Part shown: piece after piece, positions 50,912 to 59,802 of the stretch | Layout: every line of letters begins with the position of its first letter | How positions within the stretch are numbered: the stretch's first letter is position 1 | NCBI GenBank assembly: GCA_937773555.1 | Contig: CALJVT010000002.1 | Span: forward strand, 122,501 to 186,500 | Reading direction: 5' to 3' | Origin: an uncultured Pseudomonadales bacterium | GTDB lineage: Bacteria > Pseudomonadota > Gammaproteobacteria > Pseudomonadales > Balneatricaceae | DNA: 64,000 nt | Notes under the pieces: model-generated | The model's input: only the letters and a program-made list of their open reading frames with translations | The model's database searches: none | What the model was told of the DNA's origin: nothing | Translations under genes and position numbers: made by a program

Positions 50912-51058
50912 TCATAACTTTTGCTTTTTATAGTCATAGCAGCGTTCTTTGGCAGATGCATATAAACTACCAAAACCTAGCCCTATTAGCCTGTCGCTAA
51001 GGTGGACCTGTTTAAGTAGTTTACTCGCCTGCAGCTCTTGATCTGGCGCACCTATCAT
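50912..51058 (-). CDS. Possible 48-residue small protein or gene remnant
   Basis: An ATG on the minus strand at 51058 opens a 48-codon frame rich in Leu, Lys and aromatic residues (for example QASKLLKQVHLSDRLIGLGF and YASAKERCYDYKK). An in-frame stop is directly upstream and no clear ribosome-binding site is visible. The shared terminator lies just past its stop. It is not recognised; it could be a real small protein, a remnant or chance. Confidence 0.3.
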   Translation of the reverse strand: MIGAPDQELQASKLLKQVHLSDRLIGLGFGSLYASAKERCYDYKKQKL

Positions 51059-51334
51059 TTAGTTCTATTACAACCGCTGACTTATCAGATTATATCGAAT
51101 ATAATAAAGCCATTAGTTGTGCATTAGTCACCTTACCTTAAAATTGCTTTTGTTTTAATCCATGTAATTATAGAAAGAAAAGGTCATTCTCGTCGCTGGC
51201 TCAATATTAAAGTTTTGCAGCAAACATGGCGTGAGCCCTTCACCATTAAATATCAACCTTTCAATTAATCATCCAATAGAGATAAATGCTGTTCAATGGC
51301 TGGTAACATTGGGCGACAGTACGAGTAAAAAACT
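51059..51334. other. Noncoding gap before the antiporter operon
   Basis: This 276-bp stretch is moderately AT-rich. I see no gene, strong hairpin or clear promoter hexamers. It must hold the promoter of the mrp operon at 51335. Confidence 0.5.
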
Positions 51335-51811
51335 ATGCGTCATAAAATAAGCCTTTCAATTATTCTATTACTATTTTGGTTGCTTAACTCTGGCCACTAT
51401 AATTATTTAATTCTTGCCCTGGGTGCAGCCTCTATTGCCATCGTTGTGTTAATTGCTCATCGTATGGATGTTGTGGACCATGAGTCGCAAACAATTCACC
51501 TGTCACTAGAGTACCCGCGTTTTGGTTTGTGGCTTATCAAAGAAATCGTGGTCGCCAATTTAACAGTGGTTAAACACATATGGCTTGGTAACAAAACAAT
51601 TACACCCACAGTAAAAGTAATTAAAGCAAGCCAGACCACTGATGTGGGAAAGGTGATCTACGCAAATTCAATTACACTAACACCTGGCACTGTGGCGCTA
51701 GGTTTAGTAAATGATGAAATAATGGTGCATGCATTAATTCAAGAAAATATTGAGTCACTCGAGTCTGGAGATATGGATAGCCGGGTTAGTAAACTGGAGC
51801 AATCATGGTAA
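51335..51811 (+). CDS. mrpE: Cation/proton antiporter subunit MrpE (MnhE)
   Basis: MrpE is a small membrane subunit required for assembly of the Mrp cation/proton antiporter. The 158-residue protein has two N-terminal helices (about 5-42) and a conserved cytoplasmic domain with ITLTPGTVALGL. It overlaps mrpF by 7 bp and begins the operon. Confidence 0.9.
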   Translation: MRHKISLSIILLLFWLLNSGHYNYLILALGAASIAIVVLIAHRMDVVDHESQTIHLSLEYPRFGLWLIKEIVVANLTVVKHIWLGNKTITPTVKVIKASQTTDVGKVIYANSITLTPGTVALGLVNDEIMVHALIQENIESLESGDMDSRVSKLEQSW

Positions 51812-52098
51812 TTGCAGCAACTTTGGCAATTCTTGTTGCCATGATACTGGCCGTTATTAGGGCTGCAGCCGGCCCTAGCCTGTACGACAGAATTCTAGCC
51901 GTCAATATGTTTGGCACTAAGACGGTGCTACTTATTTCTCTTTTGGGTTTTGTGATGGGCCGCCCTGAGTTTTTAGATATCGCTATGGTCTATGCGCTGA
52001 TTAACTTTATCAGTGTTATCGGGGTGCTGCGCCTATCTGACGCTTTTAACTCTAAACATAATGGCCAAGTGGCTGATCTAGTAAAGAGAGTACCGTAA
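51805..52098 (+). CDS. mrpF: Cation/proton antiporter subunit MrpF (MnhF)
   Basis: The 97-residue protein has three membrane helices and the family motif RAAAGPSLYDRILAVNMFGT. It overlaps mrpE by 7 bp and mrpG by 1 bp (TAATG). Confidence 0.92.
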   Translation: MVIAATLAILVAMILAVIRAAAGPSLYDRILAVNMFGTKTVLLISLLGFVMGRPEFLDIAMVYALINFISVIGVLRLSDAFNSKHNGQVADLVKRVP

Positions 52099-52457
52099 TG
52101 GAAGGTGTCCTTAGTTTACTGAGTGCTTTTTTTCTCTTAATTGGTAGTTTTTTGTGCCTCTCAGGCGGTGTAGGTATATTGCGATTTCCAGACTTCTATA
52201 CCCGTATGCATGCAGCAGGAGTAACAGATACTTTAGCTGCCACCATGATACTTATTGGTTTAATGCTACAAAATCCTGAAATGCTGGTGATTATAAAACT
52301 CATACTTATTCTTTTAATGACGCTGTTTATTAGCCCCGCAGCCAGTCATGCCCTAGGTCAGGCTGCAGCTTTAAACAATTTACCTCCGCTGGTAGATTTG
52401 CATATAAAGGACTTGGAGAGCGCTTCAGCCTCAGGAGATAAAACATCGAAATCTTAG
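52098..52457 (+). CDS. mrpG: Cation/proton antiporter subunit MrpG (MnhG)
   Basis: The 119-residue protein has three helices and the conserved GGVGILRFPDFYTRMHAAGVTDT. The C-terminus is polar. The end overlaps the likely start of the next gene by about 13 bp. Confidence 0.92.
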   Translation: MEGVLSLLSAFFLLIGSFLCLSGGVGILRFPDFYTRMHAAGVTDTLAATMILIGLMLQNPEMLVIIKLILILLMTLFISPAASHALGQAAALNNLPPLVDLHIKDLESASASGDKTSKS

Positions 52458-53455
52458 TCGATATTGTCTTACTGACACTTTTGGTTGGTATTGCCCTTGC
52501 GGTCAATCAAATTAAAGATATGTTTGCCGTTGTCATGCTGGCAGGTATTTATGGCCTTGTGTCTGCCAGCTTCTTCGTTGCTATGGACGCTGTAGATGTT
52601 GCTTTTACAGAGGCCTCTGTTGGTGCCGGCATTTCCACACTCTTAATGCTAACAACTGTAGCCATGACTGGGCGAACGGAACATGAAGCAAGCCACAAGC
52701 CTCTTTTAGCGTTGATTTTAGTGGCTATAACTGGTGGTTTGCTAATTTATGGAACCTTCGACATGCCCTATTTTGGTTCTGCAGATGCTGCCGTTCACAA
52801 CCATGTCGCTCCTCGTTATATTTATGATTCGATGAAGGAGATTGGTGTCCCCAATATGGTCACTTCTGTACTGGCAAGCTATAGAGGGTTTGACACCTTT
52901 GGCGAAGTTACGGTGATATTTACGGCTGGAATTGGTGTTTTGGCATTGTTATCGGTTGCCCAGCGCCCTAAAGATGATGCCGCAATTGAAGCAATTAATG
53001 ACTCAATGCATGAGAAGCATTTGATCTTGCGCGTTGCTATAAAAACGATGATTCCATTTATTCTACTTTATGCTTTTTATGTGCAGTTCCACGGTGATTA
53101 CGGTCCTGGTGGGGGGTTTCAAGCTGGCGTTATATTTGCTGCAGCGATCATTATGTATGCAATGTTATTTGGCCTAAGTGCAGCACGAAGAGTGATAACG
53201 CAGCCTTTTGTGCAATTATTATCAGCCCTTGGCGTACTCCTTTATGGAAGCGTAGGCGTGGTGTCAATGATAAATGGTGGCAGCTTTCTGGATTATAGTG
53301 TGTTGGCTGCCGACCCTATTGCTGGGCAACATTTGGGCATTCTGATAATTGAGCTGGGTGTCGGTTTAACGGTTGCGTCCGTCATGATCATCATATTTTT
53401 TAGTTTTTCTGCGCGCAGAGAATATCAACAGGCTAATAAAGGTGCGTCTTTATGA
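52445..53455 (+). CDS. mrpB: Fused DUF4040-MrpB antiporter subunit
   Basis: The protein, about 336 residues, joins an N-terminal DUF4040 domain (three helices, with AFTEASVGAGISTLLML) to a C-terminal MnhB domain (VQFHGDYGPGGGFQAGVIFA). In Mrp complexes the DUF4040 part is usually the C-terminal end of MrpA. The start is unusual: no ATG, GTG or TTG precedes the first helix. The ATC at 52445 lies 7 bases after AGGAG and gives the N-terminus EILVDIVLLTLLVG. Downstream alternatives are CTG (52472) and TTG (52481), which cut into the helix. It overlaps mrpC (ATGA). Confidence 0.88.
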   Translation: MEILVDIVLLTLLVGIALAVNQIKDMFAVVMLAGIYGLVSASFFVAMDAVDVAFTEASVGAGISTLLMLTTVAMTGRTEHEASHKPLLALILVAITGGLLIYGTFDMPYFGSADAAVHNHVAPRYIYDSMKEIGVPNMVTSVLASYRGFDTFGEVTVIFTAGIGVLALLSVAQRPKDDAAIEAINDSMHEKHLILRVAIKTMIPFILLYAFYVQFHGDYGPGGGFQAGVIFAAAIIMYAMLFGLSAARRVITQPFVQLLSALGVLLYGSVGVVSMINGGSFLDYSVLAADPIAGQHLGILIIELGVGLTVASVMIIIFFSFSARREYQQANKGASL

Positions 53456-53835
53456 CAATGATACTAGGCCTTTATAATTACTGGGTAGTGATCGTTTTAA
53501 TGATGATTGGTTTTTATATCATCATAGCTCATGGCCACCTTATCAAAAAAATTATTGGCCTAAATATTTTTCAAACCTCTGTTTTTATTTTTTATATTAG
53601 CGTTGGAAAGGTTGAGGGAGCGACTGCACCAATATGGCAAGAAGGCATCATACTTTACTCTAATCCACTTCCTCATGTTCTAATCTTGACCGCCATTGTA
53701 GTGGGTATAGCAACGACTGCTTTGGGGCTTGCGCTGATCATAAGGATTAAAGAAGCCTATGGTGTTATTGACGAGGATGAAATTCAAGCCATGGATAACC
53801 AGGCTATGGTCAATCAAGACAAGGAACATCAGTAG
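53452..53835 (+). CDS. mrpC: Cation/proton antiporter subunit MrpC (MnhC)
   Basis: The 127-residue NuoK-like protein has three helices and the motif LIKKIIGLNIFQTSVFIF. It overlaps the upstream gene by 4 bp and its stop shares one base with the start of the next. Confidence 0.92.
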   Translation: MTMILGLYNYWVVIVLMMIGFYIIIAHGHLIKKIIGLNIFQTSVFIFYISVGKVEGATAPIWQEGIILYSNPLPHVLILTAIVVGIATTALGLALIIRIKEAYGVIDEDEIQAMDNQAMVNQDKEHQ

Positions 53836-55313
53836 TGTTAGTGCACCTCCCCATATTGCAAGTTATAGTGCCGCTAATAGCAGCCCCGGCCTGTTTGATC
53901 CTCAGAAGGCCAAAACTAGTTTGGTTATTTGCACTCTTCGCTAGTTCGTTAGCGTTTATCATTAGCATTCTTTTGCTTCAGCAAGTGATGACAGCTGGCA
54001 CCATTAGTTATGAATTAGGCGGATGGAGCCCACCATGGGGGATTGAATACCGTATTGATAAGCTGAACGCGTTTATTGCCCTAATCATATCTGGCATCAG
54101 TACTGTGGTATTACTGGCAGCGCAAACCAGCATAGAAAAAGAAATACCTAAAGATAAACAGCCTCTTTTTTATATTCTATACTTACTGTCACTATCTGGG
54201 ATGTTGGGTATCGTAACCACTGGTGATGCGTTCAATGTTTTTGTTTTCCTAGAAATATCCTCACTGTCAGCCTACTCGTTAATTGCGCTTGGTAAAGACC
54301 GGCGTGCGCTTTGGGCATCCTTTCAGTACCTCATCATGGGAACCATAGGTGCTACTTTTATCCTTATTGGTATAGGCCTCATGTACCAGATGACGGGGAC
54401 ACTCAACATGGCCGACCTTGCAGTGCGTTTACCTGAAGTGGCAGAAACCCGCACCATTACTACTGCTTATGTATTTTTTATTGTAGGTGTGTGCTTAAAA
54501 CTCGCATTATTTCCCCTGCATTTTTGGCTGCCAAATGCCTATGCTTATGCACCCTCAATTGTAACTGCTTTTTTTGCCGCTACCTCCACCAAGGTGGCTG
54601 CTTACCTACTGATTCGTTTCACTTTTTCAATCTTCGGTATTTCGTTTTCGTTTACTACCCTACCGATTGAAACAATGTTTTTGGTGATGGGTTTGTTAGG
54701 CATATTCATTGCGTCTACAGTGGCTATTTATCAAGATAATATAAAGCATGTATTTGCATACTCTAGTGTGGCTCAAGTGGGTTATATGATTGTCGGATTC
54801 AGTCTTTCTACACCTGCTGGATTAACTGCAATGCTGCTGCACATGTTTAATCATGCATTGATGAAAGGTGCGCTATTCATGGCCTTAGTTGCCATCATGT
54901 ACCGTGTTGGTAGTAGCAAAATTAATGACTTGCAAGGTTTAGGTCGGCAAATGCCTTTAACGGTGGCTGCCATTGTAGTGGGTGGTTTAAGCCTTATTGG
55001 GGTGCCGCTAACGGTTGGCTTTGTAAGTAAGTGGTATTTAGTTGTGGCCGCTATCGAAAAAGGTTGGTGGTGGTTAGCCGGACTAGTTTTACTGGGTTCT
55101 TTATTGGCTGTTATCTATGTATGGCGTATTGTTGAGACCGCTTATTTTAAGGCCCCCATTTTGGGTCAGCAGCCAGTTAAAGAAGCACCAATGGCTATTC
55201 TTGTTCCGGTTTGGCTTCTGGTGAGTGCTAACGTGTACTTTGGTATTGATACACGCTTCAGTGTGGAAATTGCTGCCAGCGCAGCCAAAAGCTTATTCGG
55301 GGTTGCGCAATGA
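53835..55313 (+). CDS. mrpD: Cation/proton antiporter subunit MrpD (NuoL/M/N-like, first)
   Basis: The 492-residue protein starts with GTG and has about 14 helices with the proton-channel features of complex I-like subunits: the Glu in FVFLEISSLSAYS and the Lys in ATSTKVAAYLL, plus HMFNHALMKGALF. It is the first of three such subunits in this operon. Confidence 0.92.
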   Translation: MLVHLPILQVIVPLIAAPACLILRRPKLVWLFALFASSLAFIISILLLQQVMTAGTISYELGGWSPPWGIEYRIDKLNAFIALIISGISTVVLLAAQTSIEKEIPKDKQPLFYILYLLSLSGMLGIVTTGDAFNVFVFLEISSLSAYSLIALGKDRRALWASFQYLIMGTIGATFILIGIGLMYQMTGTLNMADLAVRLPEVAETRTITTAYVFFIVGVCLKLALFPLHFWLPNAYAYAPSIVTAFFAATSTKVAAYLLIRFTFSIFGISFSFTTLPIETMFLVMGLLGIFIASTVAIYQDNIKHVFAYSSVAQVGYMIVGFSLSTPAGLTAMLLHMFNHALMKGALFMALVAIMYRVGSSKINDLQGLGRQMPLTVAAIVVGGLSLIGVPLTVGFVSKWYLVVAAIEKGWWWLAGLVLLGSLLAVIYVWRIVETAYFKAPILGQQPVKEAPMAILVPVWLLVSANVYFGIDTRFSVEIAASAAKSLFGVAQ

Positions 55314-56818
55314 TTTTCTCATTAGAAACCTTGCTGCAGCTGTGTATTCTTTTACCCATCTTTGCCACGCTTTTCATCGTCGCCTTTAGGCGCCATCCAA
55401 ATTTACGGGAAGCTGTTAGCCTTGCTACCAGCCTATGCGTCTTTTATGCAGTGGTTACTATTTATCTAGGTTTAGATGCTGGTGAAACTATCGCTGTCCA
55501 TTGGCTGCAGGTTTTACCTGGATTAAGTTTGAGTTTCTCTGTGGAACCATTAGGGATGATCTTTGCGTTAATCGCTAGCTTCCTCTGGTTTGTGACTATT
55601 ATCTATTCCATTGGTTATATGCGTGGCCATAATGAAGACCATCAAACACGGTTTTTTTGTTGCTTTGCCATTGCCATAGGCAGTGTCATGGGGGTTGCCT
55701 TTGCAGATAACTTGTTTACCCTGTTTATCTTTTATGAAGTACTCACGCTCTCTACCTACCCCCTTGTCACTCATGCTGGAACAGACGCTGCAAAAAAAGG
55801 TGGGCGGGTCTACCTTGGCATTCTACTCAGTACATCGGTCGCATTTTTTCTATTTGCAATACTTGGCACTTGGGTAATCGCTGGTACGCTAGATTTCACT
55901 CAAGGTGGCGTATTTCCAGTAGATGCAAACACTACTTTGCTAGGTATAATTTTAGTATTATTTATTTTTGGCATTGGTAAGGCGGCCATTATGCCCTTCC
56001 ATCGGTGGCTACCTGCAGCAATGGTCGCACCAACGCCAGTTAGTGCTTTACTGCATGCAGTGGCTGTAGTTAAGGCTGGTGTTTTCACCGTAATGAAAGT
56101 TGGCATGTTTATTTTTGGCCTCGATTTATTAATTGTTTTACCAACTACACAGTTTTTGCTATACCTAGCTGGCGCTTCAGTATTGCTTGCCTCTTTCGTT
56201 GCTATGCGACAAGACAATTTAAAAGCAAGGCTTGCTTACTCAACAGTTAGCCAGCTGGGCTATATTACTATTGGTGTGCTCTTGGCAACATCATCAGGCG
56301 TTATCGCAAGTTCAATGAATATAGCAATGCATGCTTTTGGAAAAATTACTTTATTCTTCTGTGCTGGTGCAATTTTGGTTGCCGCACATAAAAGTAACAT
56401 CAGTGAAATGCGAGGTCTGGGTAGGCAAATGCCTTTTACTATGGTGGCGTTCTTTATTGGTAGTCTTAGCATTATTGGGTTGCCTCCCACAGGTGGAACA
56501 TGGAGCAAGTGGTACTTGTTGATGGCTACATTAGAAACTGACCAATTAATTATTATGGTCATCTTAATGCTCAGTTCACTGCTCAATATTGCCTATTTGA
56601 TGCCAATACCTTTTCACGCTTTTTTCTCCATTAGTCCAGCTAAAAATGAGCACGGAGTGGCTACTGCCAAAGTTCAAATAAAAGAAGCCCCTACTGCTTC
56701 ATTGATCGCAATAGGCATTGCAGCTTTGGGTTGTTTGGTCTTGTTTATCTACCCCAACCCTCTTTACGAATTGGCTTCTGCTATTTTAGAACCTCAGCAA
56801 TCGACTCATGGAAACTAA
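55310..56818 (+). CDS. Cation/proton antiporter subunit, MrpD family (second)
   Basis: The 502-residue membrane protein is another NuoL/M/N-like antiporter subunit. The channel Glu is in FIFYEVLTLSTYP and the Lys in HAVAVVKAGVF; MHAFGKITLFFCAGA holds a further Lys. It overlaps the previous gene by 4 bp (ATGA). Confidence 0.9.
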   Translation: MIFSLETLLQLCILLPIFATLFIVAFRRHPNLREAVSLATSLCVFYAVVTIYLGLDAGETIAVHWLQVLPGLSLSFSVEPLGMIFALIASFLWFVTIIYSIGYMRGHNEDHQTRFFCCFAIAIGSVMGVAFADNLFTLFIFYEVLTLSTYPLVTHAGTDAAKKGGRVYLGILLSTSVAFFLFAILGTWVIAGTLDFTQGGVFPVDANTTLLGIILVLFIFGIGKAAIMPFHRWLPAAMVAPTPVSALLHAVAVVKAGVFTVMKVGMFIFGLDLLIVLPTTQFLLYLAGASVLLASFVAMRQDNLKARLAYSTVSQLGYITIGVLLATSSGVIASSMNIAMHAFGKITLFFCAGAILVAAHKSNISEMRGLGRQMPFTMVAFFIGSLSIIGLPPTGGTWSKWYLLMATLETDQLIIMVILMLSSLLNIAYLMPIPFHAFFSISPAKNEHGVATAKVQIKEAPTASLIAIGIAALGCLVLFIYPNPLYELASAILEPQQSTHGN

Positions 56819-56956
56819 TGAAATGACTCAGTGTCTAGACACTCAGAACTATAAAAAATCGCCGTCAATAGTTTTGTCGCCTGCATTTGATTGTTGCCGT
56901 TTGTTAAAAAGAATTGTGTACTGCCTTCTGTTAAAAACACAGATTGGAGAGAAAGT

Positions 56957-57208
56957 ATGAATGACCAAGAGAAACATTGGCTAGTTAGAGAAAAGACCAT
57001 ACGCTTACTTTGGCGAGGCGGTATTGCTATGTTATTTTTGCTCGTCATGGCTGATTTTTTTATTCACGCTCACCCTTACTTCCAAATAGACGGTACGTTT
57101 GGCTTCTTTTCCTGGTTTGCGCTTGTGACCTGTATCAGCATGGTACTTTTTGCTAAGGCACTTGGTCTACTTTTAAAGCGAAAGGACACCTATTATGACA
57201 ATGAGTGA
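56957..57208 (+). CDS. Uncharacterised 83-residue membrane protein in the antiporter operon
   Basis: The start is ATG at 56957, with GGAGAG upstream; an earlier in-frame start at 56891 adds 22 unlikely residues. The protein has two predicted helices (about 20-36 and 48-70), a basic N-terminus (REKTIRLLWRGG) and a KRKDTYYDNE tail. I do not recognise the family. It sits between two MrpD-like genes and overlaps the next gene by 14 bp, so it is probably an accessory subunit. Confidence 0.75.
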   Translation: MNDQEKHWLVREKTIRLLWRGGIAMLFLLVMADFFIHAHPYFQIDGTFGFFSWFALVTCISMVLFAKALGLLLKRKDTYYDNE

Positions 57209-58886
57209 CTTGCCGCCAGGCTTGGTGCTAATTATTGGTGCGTTCATACTGCCGATTGTAGGTCAAAGACTGAGACCTATACTTACATTAGGCTTGCCAC
57301 TGTTAACACTTTACTTGGTATGGAGCTTGCCAAACGGCACTTTCTCTACTGTCCCTATGTTAGATTACAATCTTGCCTTTATTCAAAGTGATTCACTAAG
57401 CCGTCTCTTCGCCACTGTTTTTTCTATAATGACATTTGGTGGAAGCCTGTTTGCCCTTAAGCAAAAGCGAGTATTGGAATTAGCTTCAGTATTTGTCTAT
57501 GCTGGCAGTGCCATTGGCGTCGTCTTTGCTGGAGACCTAATAAGCCTGTTTATTTTTTGGGAAATAATGGCTGTTGCATCAACATTAGTTGTTCTTTCGG
57601 CTGGTGGAAAACGTTCGTATCAGATTTCGATGCGATATTTCCTCATCCACGTTTTCGGCGGAACACTATTATTGATAGGAATATTGTCACATATTGTAGA
57701 CACGGGCTCGACTGCATTTACCGCAATGGCACCGAATACATTCGGTACCATTTTTATTCTCATGGGCTTCCTTATTAACGCTGCTGCACCCCCTTTATCG
57801 GCATGGCTATCTGATGCCTACCCGGAAGCTTCTTTTAGTGGCGCAGTATTTCTTTCAGCTTTTACCACTAAAGCAGCTGTATATGTTTTGCTACGCGGTT
57901 TCCCCGGGTCTGAAGTTCTCATTTTTATCGGCGTATTCATGATATTTTATGGCATTATATATGCCCTGCTAGAAAATGACATGCGCAGAATTCTCGCTTA
58001 CAGCATCGTCAATCAAGTGGGCTTTATGGTGACTGGTGTGGGCATTGGTACGGAAATGGCGTTGAACGGTGTTGCCGCGCACGCGTTCACACACATCATC
58101 TACAAGGGATTGTTGCTAATGTCGGCTGGATCCGTTCTTTACATGACTGGCAGGCGCAAGTGCACTGATTTAGGAGGACTATTTCAGAGTATGCCGCTCA
58201 CAGCCATTTGCAGTATCATTGGTGCACTGTCGATTTCCTCATTTCCACTGACCTCAGGGTTCATCAGTAAGTCTATGATCAGTCAAGCGGCTGCAGATGA
58301 AAGTCTAACGTTAGTCTGGTTTATGCTAATGGCTGCATCAGCTGGGGTCTTCCTTCATGCTGGAATTAAATTTCCCTGGTTTGTATTTTTTCAAAAAGAT
58401 TCAGGTTTGCGCCCCTCGGATCCTCCTTGGAGTATGAGATTAGCAATGATTCTGTTTGCAAGTATTTGTATCGGTCTGGGAGTCTGGCCCGAATATTTAT
58501 ATGCAATGTTACCTTATGAGGTTACTTATGTGCCCTATACTGTGACTCACGTTGTGCAAATGTTGCAGCTGTTGCTATTCTCAGGCTTTGCTTTTTTTAT
58601 CATGCTTCCTTTGATGAAACGAACACTCACTATTACCTTAGATTTCGACTGGACCTATCGCCGTTTTTTCGCATTACTATTACGCCGAATGTTTACTATA
58701 ATTTGGAAAATAGATGGCGCCTTACGCCAAGCTTTTCTGTCCAAGCTCGATTCTGGATTAAGTTACCTCGCTCGACGAAATGTGGGCGCCAGTAGCTTAC
58801 TTTCTCGTGATCATCCTGCGGGCAGTATGGTGATATGGGTAACGGTTCTGTTGGCTATATATTTGCTGATGAGCTTTATAGGTTAA
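57195..58886 (+). CDS. Cation/proton antiporter subunit, MrpD family (third)
   Basis: The 563-residue protein is a NuoL/M/N-like subunit with the channel Glu in FIFWEIMAVAS, the Lys in AFTTKAAVYVL and the later Lys in AFTHIIYKGLL. A C-terminal extension (about residues 470-563) carries a charged linker and a last helix. The start is ATG at 57195 or 57201. It closes the operon and is followed by a hairpin. Confidence 0.9.
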   Translation: MTMSDLPPGLVLIIGAFILPIVGQRLRPILTLGLPLLTLYLVWSLPNGTFSTVPMLDYNLAFIQSDSLSRLFATVFSIMTFGGSLFALKQKRVLELASVFVYAGSAIGVVFAGDLISLFIFWEIMAVASTLVVLSAGGKRSYQISMRYFLIHVFGGTLLLIGILSHIVDTGSTAFTAMAPNTFGTIFILMGFLINAAAPPLSAWLSDAYPEASFSGAVFLSAFTTKAAVYVLLRGFPGSEVLIFIGVFMIFYGIIYALLENDMRRILAYSIVNQVGFMVTGVGIGTEMALNGVAAHAFTHIIYKGLLLMSAGSVLYMTGRRKCTDLGGLFQSMPLTAICSIIGALSISSFPLTSGFISKSMISQAAADESLTLVWFMLMAASAGVFLHAGIKFPWFVFFQKDSGLRPSDPPWSMRLAMILFASICIGLGVWPEYLYAMLPYEVTYVPYTVTHVVQMLQLLLFSGFAFFIMLPLMKRTLTITLDFDWTYRRFFALLLRRMFTIIWKIDGALRQAFLSKLDSGLSYLARRNVGASSLLSRDHPAGSMVIWVTVLLAIYLLMSFIG

Positions 58887-58938
58887 TCCCTCTTAATTTC
58901 GAAAGCATAACAACTGACCTATCGTTCACCTTTAAACA

Positions 58939-58970
58939 AAGAGACGAGCACGTGAAAAGTGCCGTCTCTT
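58939..58970 (+). terminator. Hairpin after the antiporter operon
   Basis: Twelve base pairs (AAGAGACG and GCAC with their complements, one bulged A) enclose a 7-nt loop, 53 bp after the last antiporter gene. No clean T-run follows, so it is a weak or Rho-assisted terminator. Confidence 0.6.
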
Positions 58971-59556
58971 ACTTGTTTCCATAAAAGTAAAGGTAATACA
59001 GCCTAACTGAATTTTATCCCAGTGTAGGCGACATAACGTTGCTATTTAATCTAATTAGTTATCCTATTGTATTGTTAAGATACGTCCATATAAATAATGC
59101 TCAAAGCATTAATCAAGTTTATGTCCTAGCCAAAATCACATCTAACAGGGTTACTAAGGGCCAGCCTTATCTGAACTAGAATAAGGCCTAATAGCTTTGT
59201 AAGCTCAATTTAACTGGCTTCCTAGCCCCGTTTACGGCTGCCCATCAACCCCACTTGAGAACCACAGCGGCTGAGCCACCCTCATTTTGTTGTTGATTAC
59301 TGGACAGTAGTCTATGTTCAATTAATTGTACAACTCCATGCAGACCCCTGAAAGCACACTAAAACTAGTTTTTTGAATAACATTTTTTTGCCAAGCTTAA
59401 GAAATGCTTTTTCTTTAAAAATGAGGATCATCTGTGTATTCACTGCTCTAAAAATTATCACTAAATAATCATATTTTTTACGATTATGCTGCCATTAAAA
59501 TAGAATGAAGCGCTTATTGTAACCAAAAAGATAATTTAACAGAATTATATCAAAAA
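58971..59556. other. Noncoding region left of oriC
   Basis: This 586-bp stretch has no supportable gene. It has a 7-bp hairpin (GCCTTAT/ATAAGGC, 59164-59187) and becomes AT-rich toward the right. It may be part of the origin's flank or hold decayed sequence. Confidence 0.5.
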
Positions 59557-59655
59557 TAGTTACACACACCTTATCCAGACTATAGCTGAAATCTCGATCA
59601 ACTTATCCAACGCAAAAGATCTCAACAGTGTAAACGCTCTGTGAAGCTAAAAGAG

Positions 59656-59664
59656 TTATCCACA
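59656..59664 (+). promoter_or_regulatory. Perfect DnaA box R1-type in oriC
   Basis: TTATCCACA on the plus strand, directly followed by an 8/9 match at 59665-59673 in the same orientation. Confidence 0.85.
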
Positions 59665-59776
59665 CTATCCACAGCTATATGCACAATTCACCTGATAGCC
59701 ATTAGAAATAATAAAATCAACCAGAGTTTTACCCTTAAAGGTTGTTAATAACATGCGATCCTAAGAATATCTAATC

Positions 59777-59802
59777 TGTGTATAACATCCACCTGTGTAT
59801 AA
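59777..59802 (-). promoter_or_regulatory. Tandem DnaA boxes in oriC
   Basis: Two perfect TTATACACA boxes on the minus strand (59777-59785 and 59794-59802), 17 bp apart start to start and oriented opposite to the box at 59656. Confidence 0.8.

Noticed and set aside
51115-51271. Possible gene remnant in the gap before the antiporter operon
   Set aside because: An open frame of about 46 codons (including KGHSRRWLNIKV) ends at 51268, but it has no start codon in a good context and I recognise no family. It could be random.
58945-58960. Third parS-like site near 58950
   Set aside because: It shares only the CACGTGAAA half. The bases are explained by the hairpin that follows the antiporter operon.
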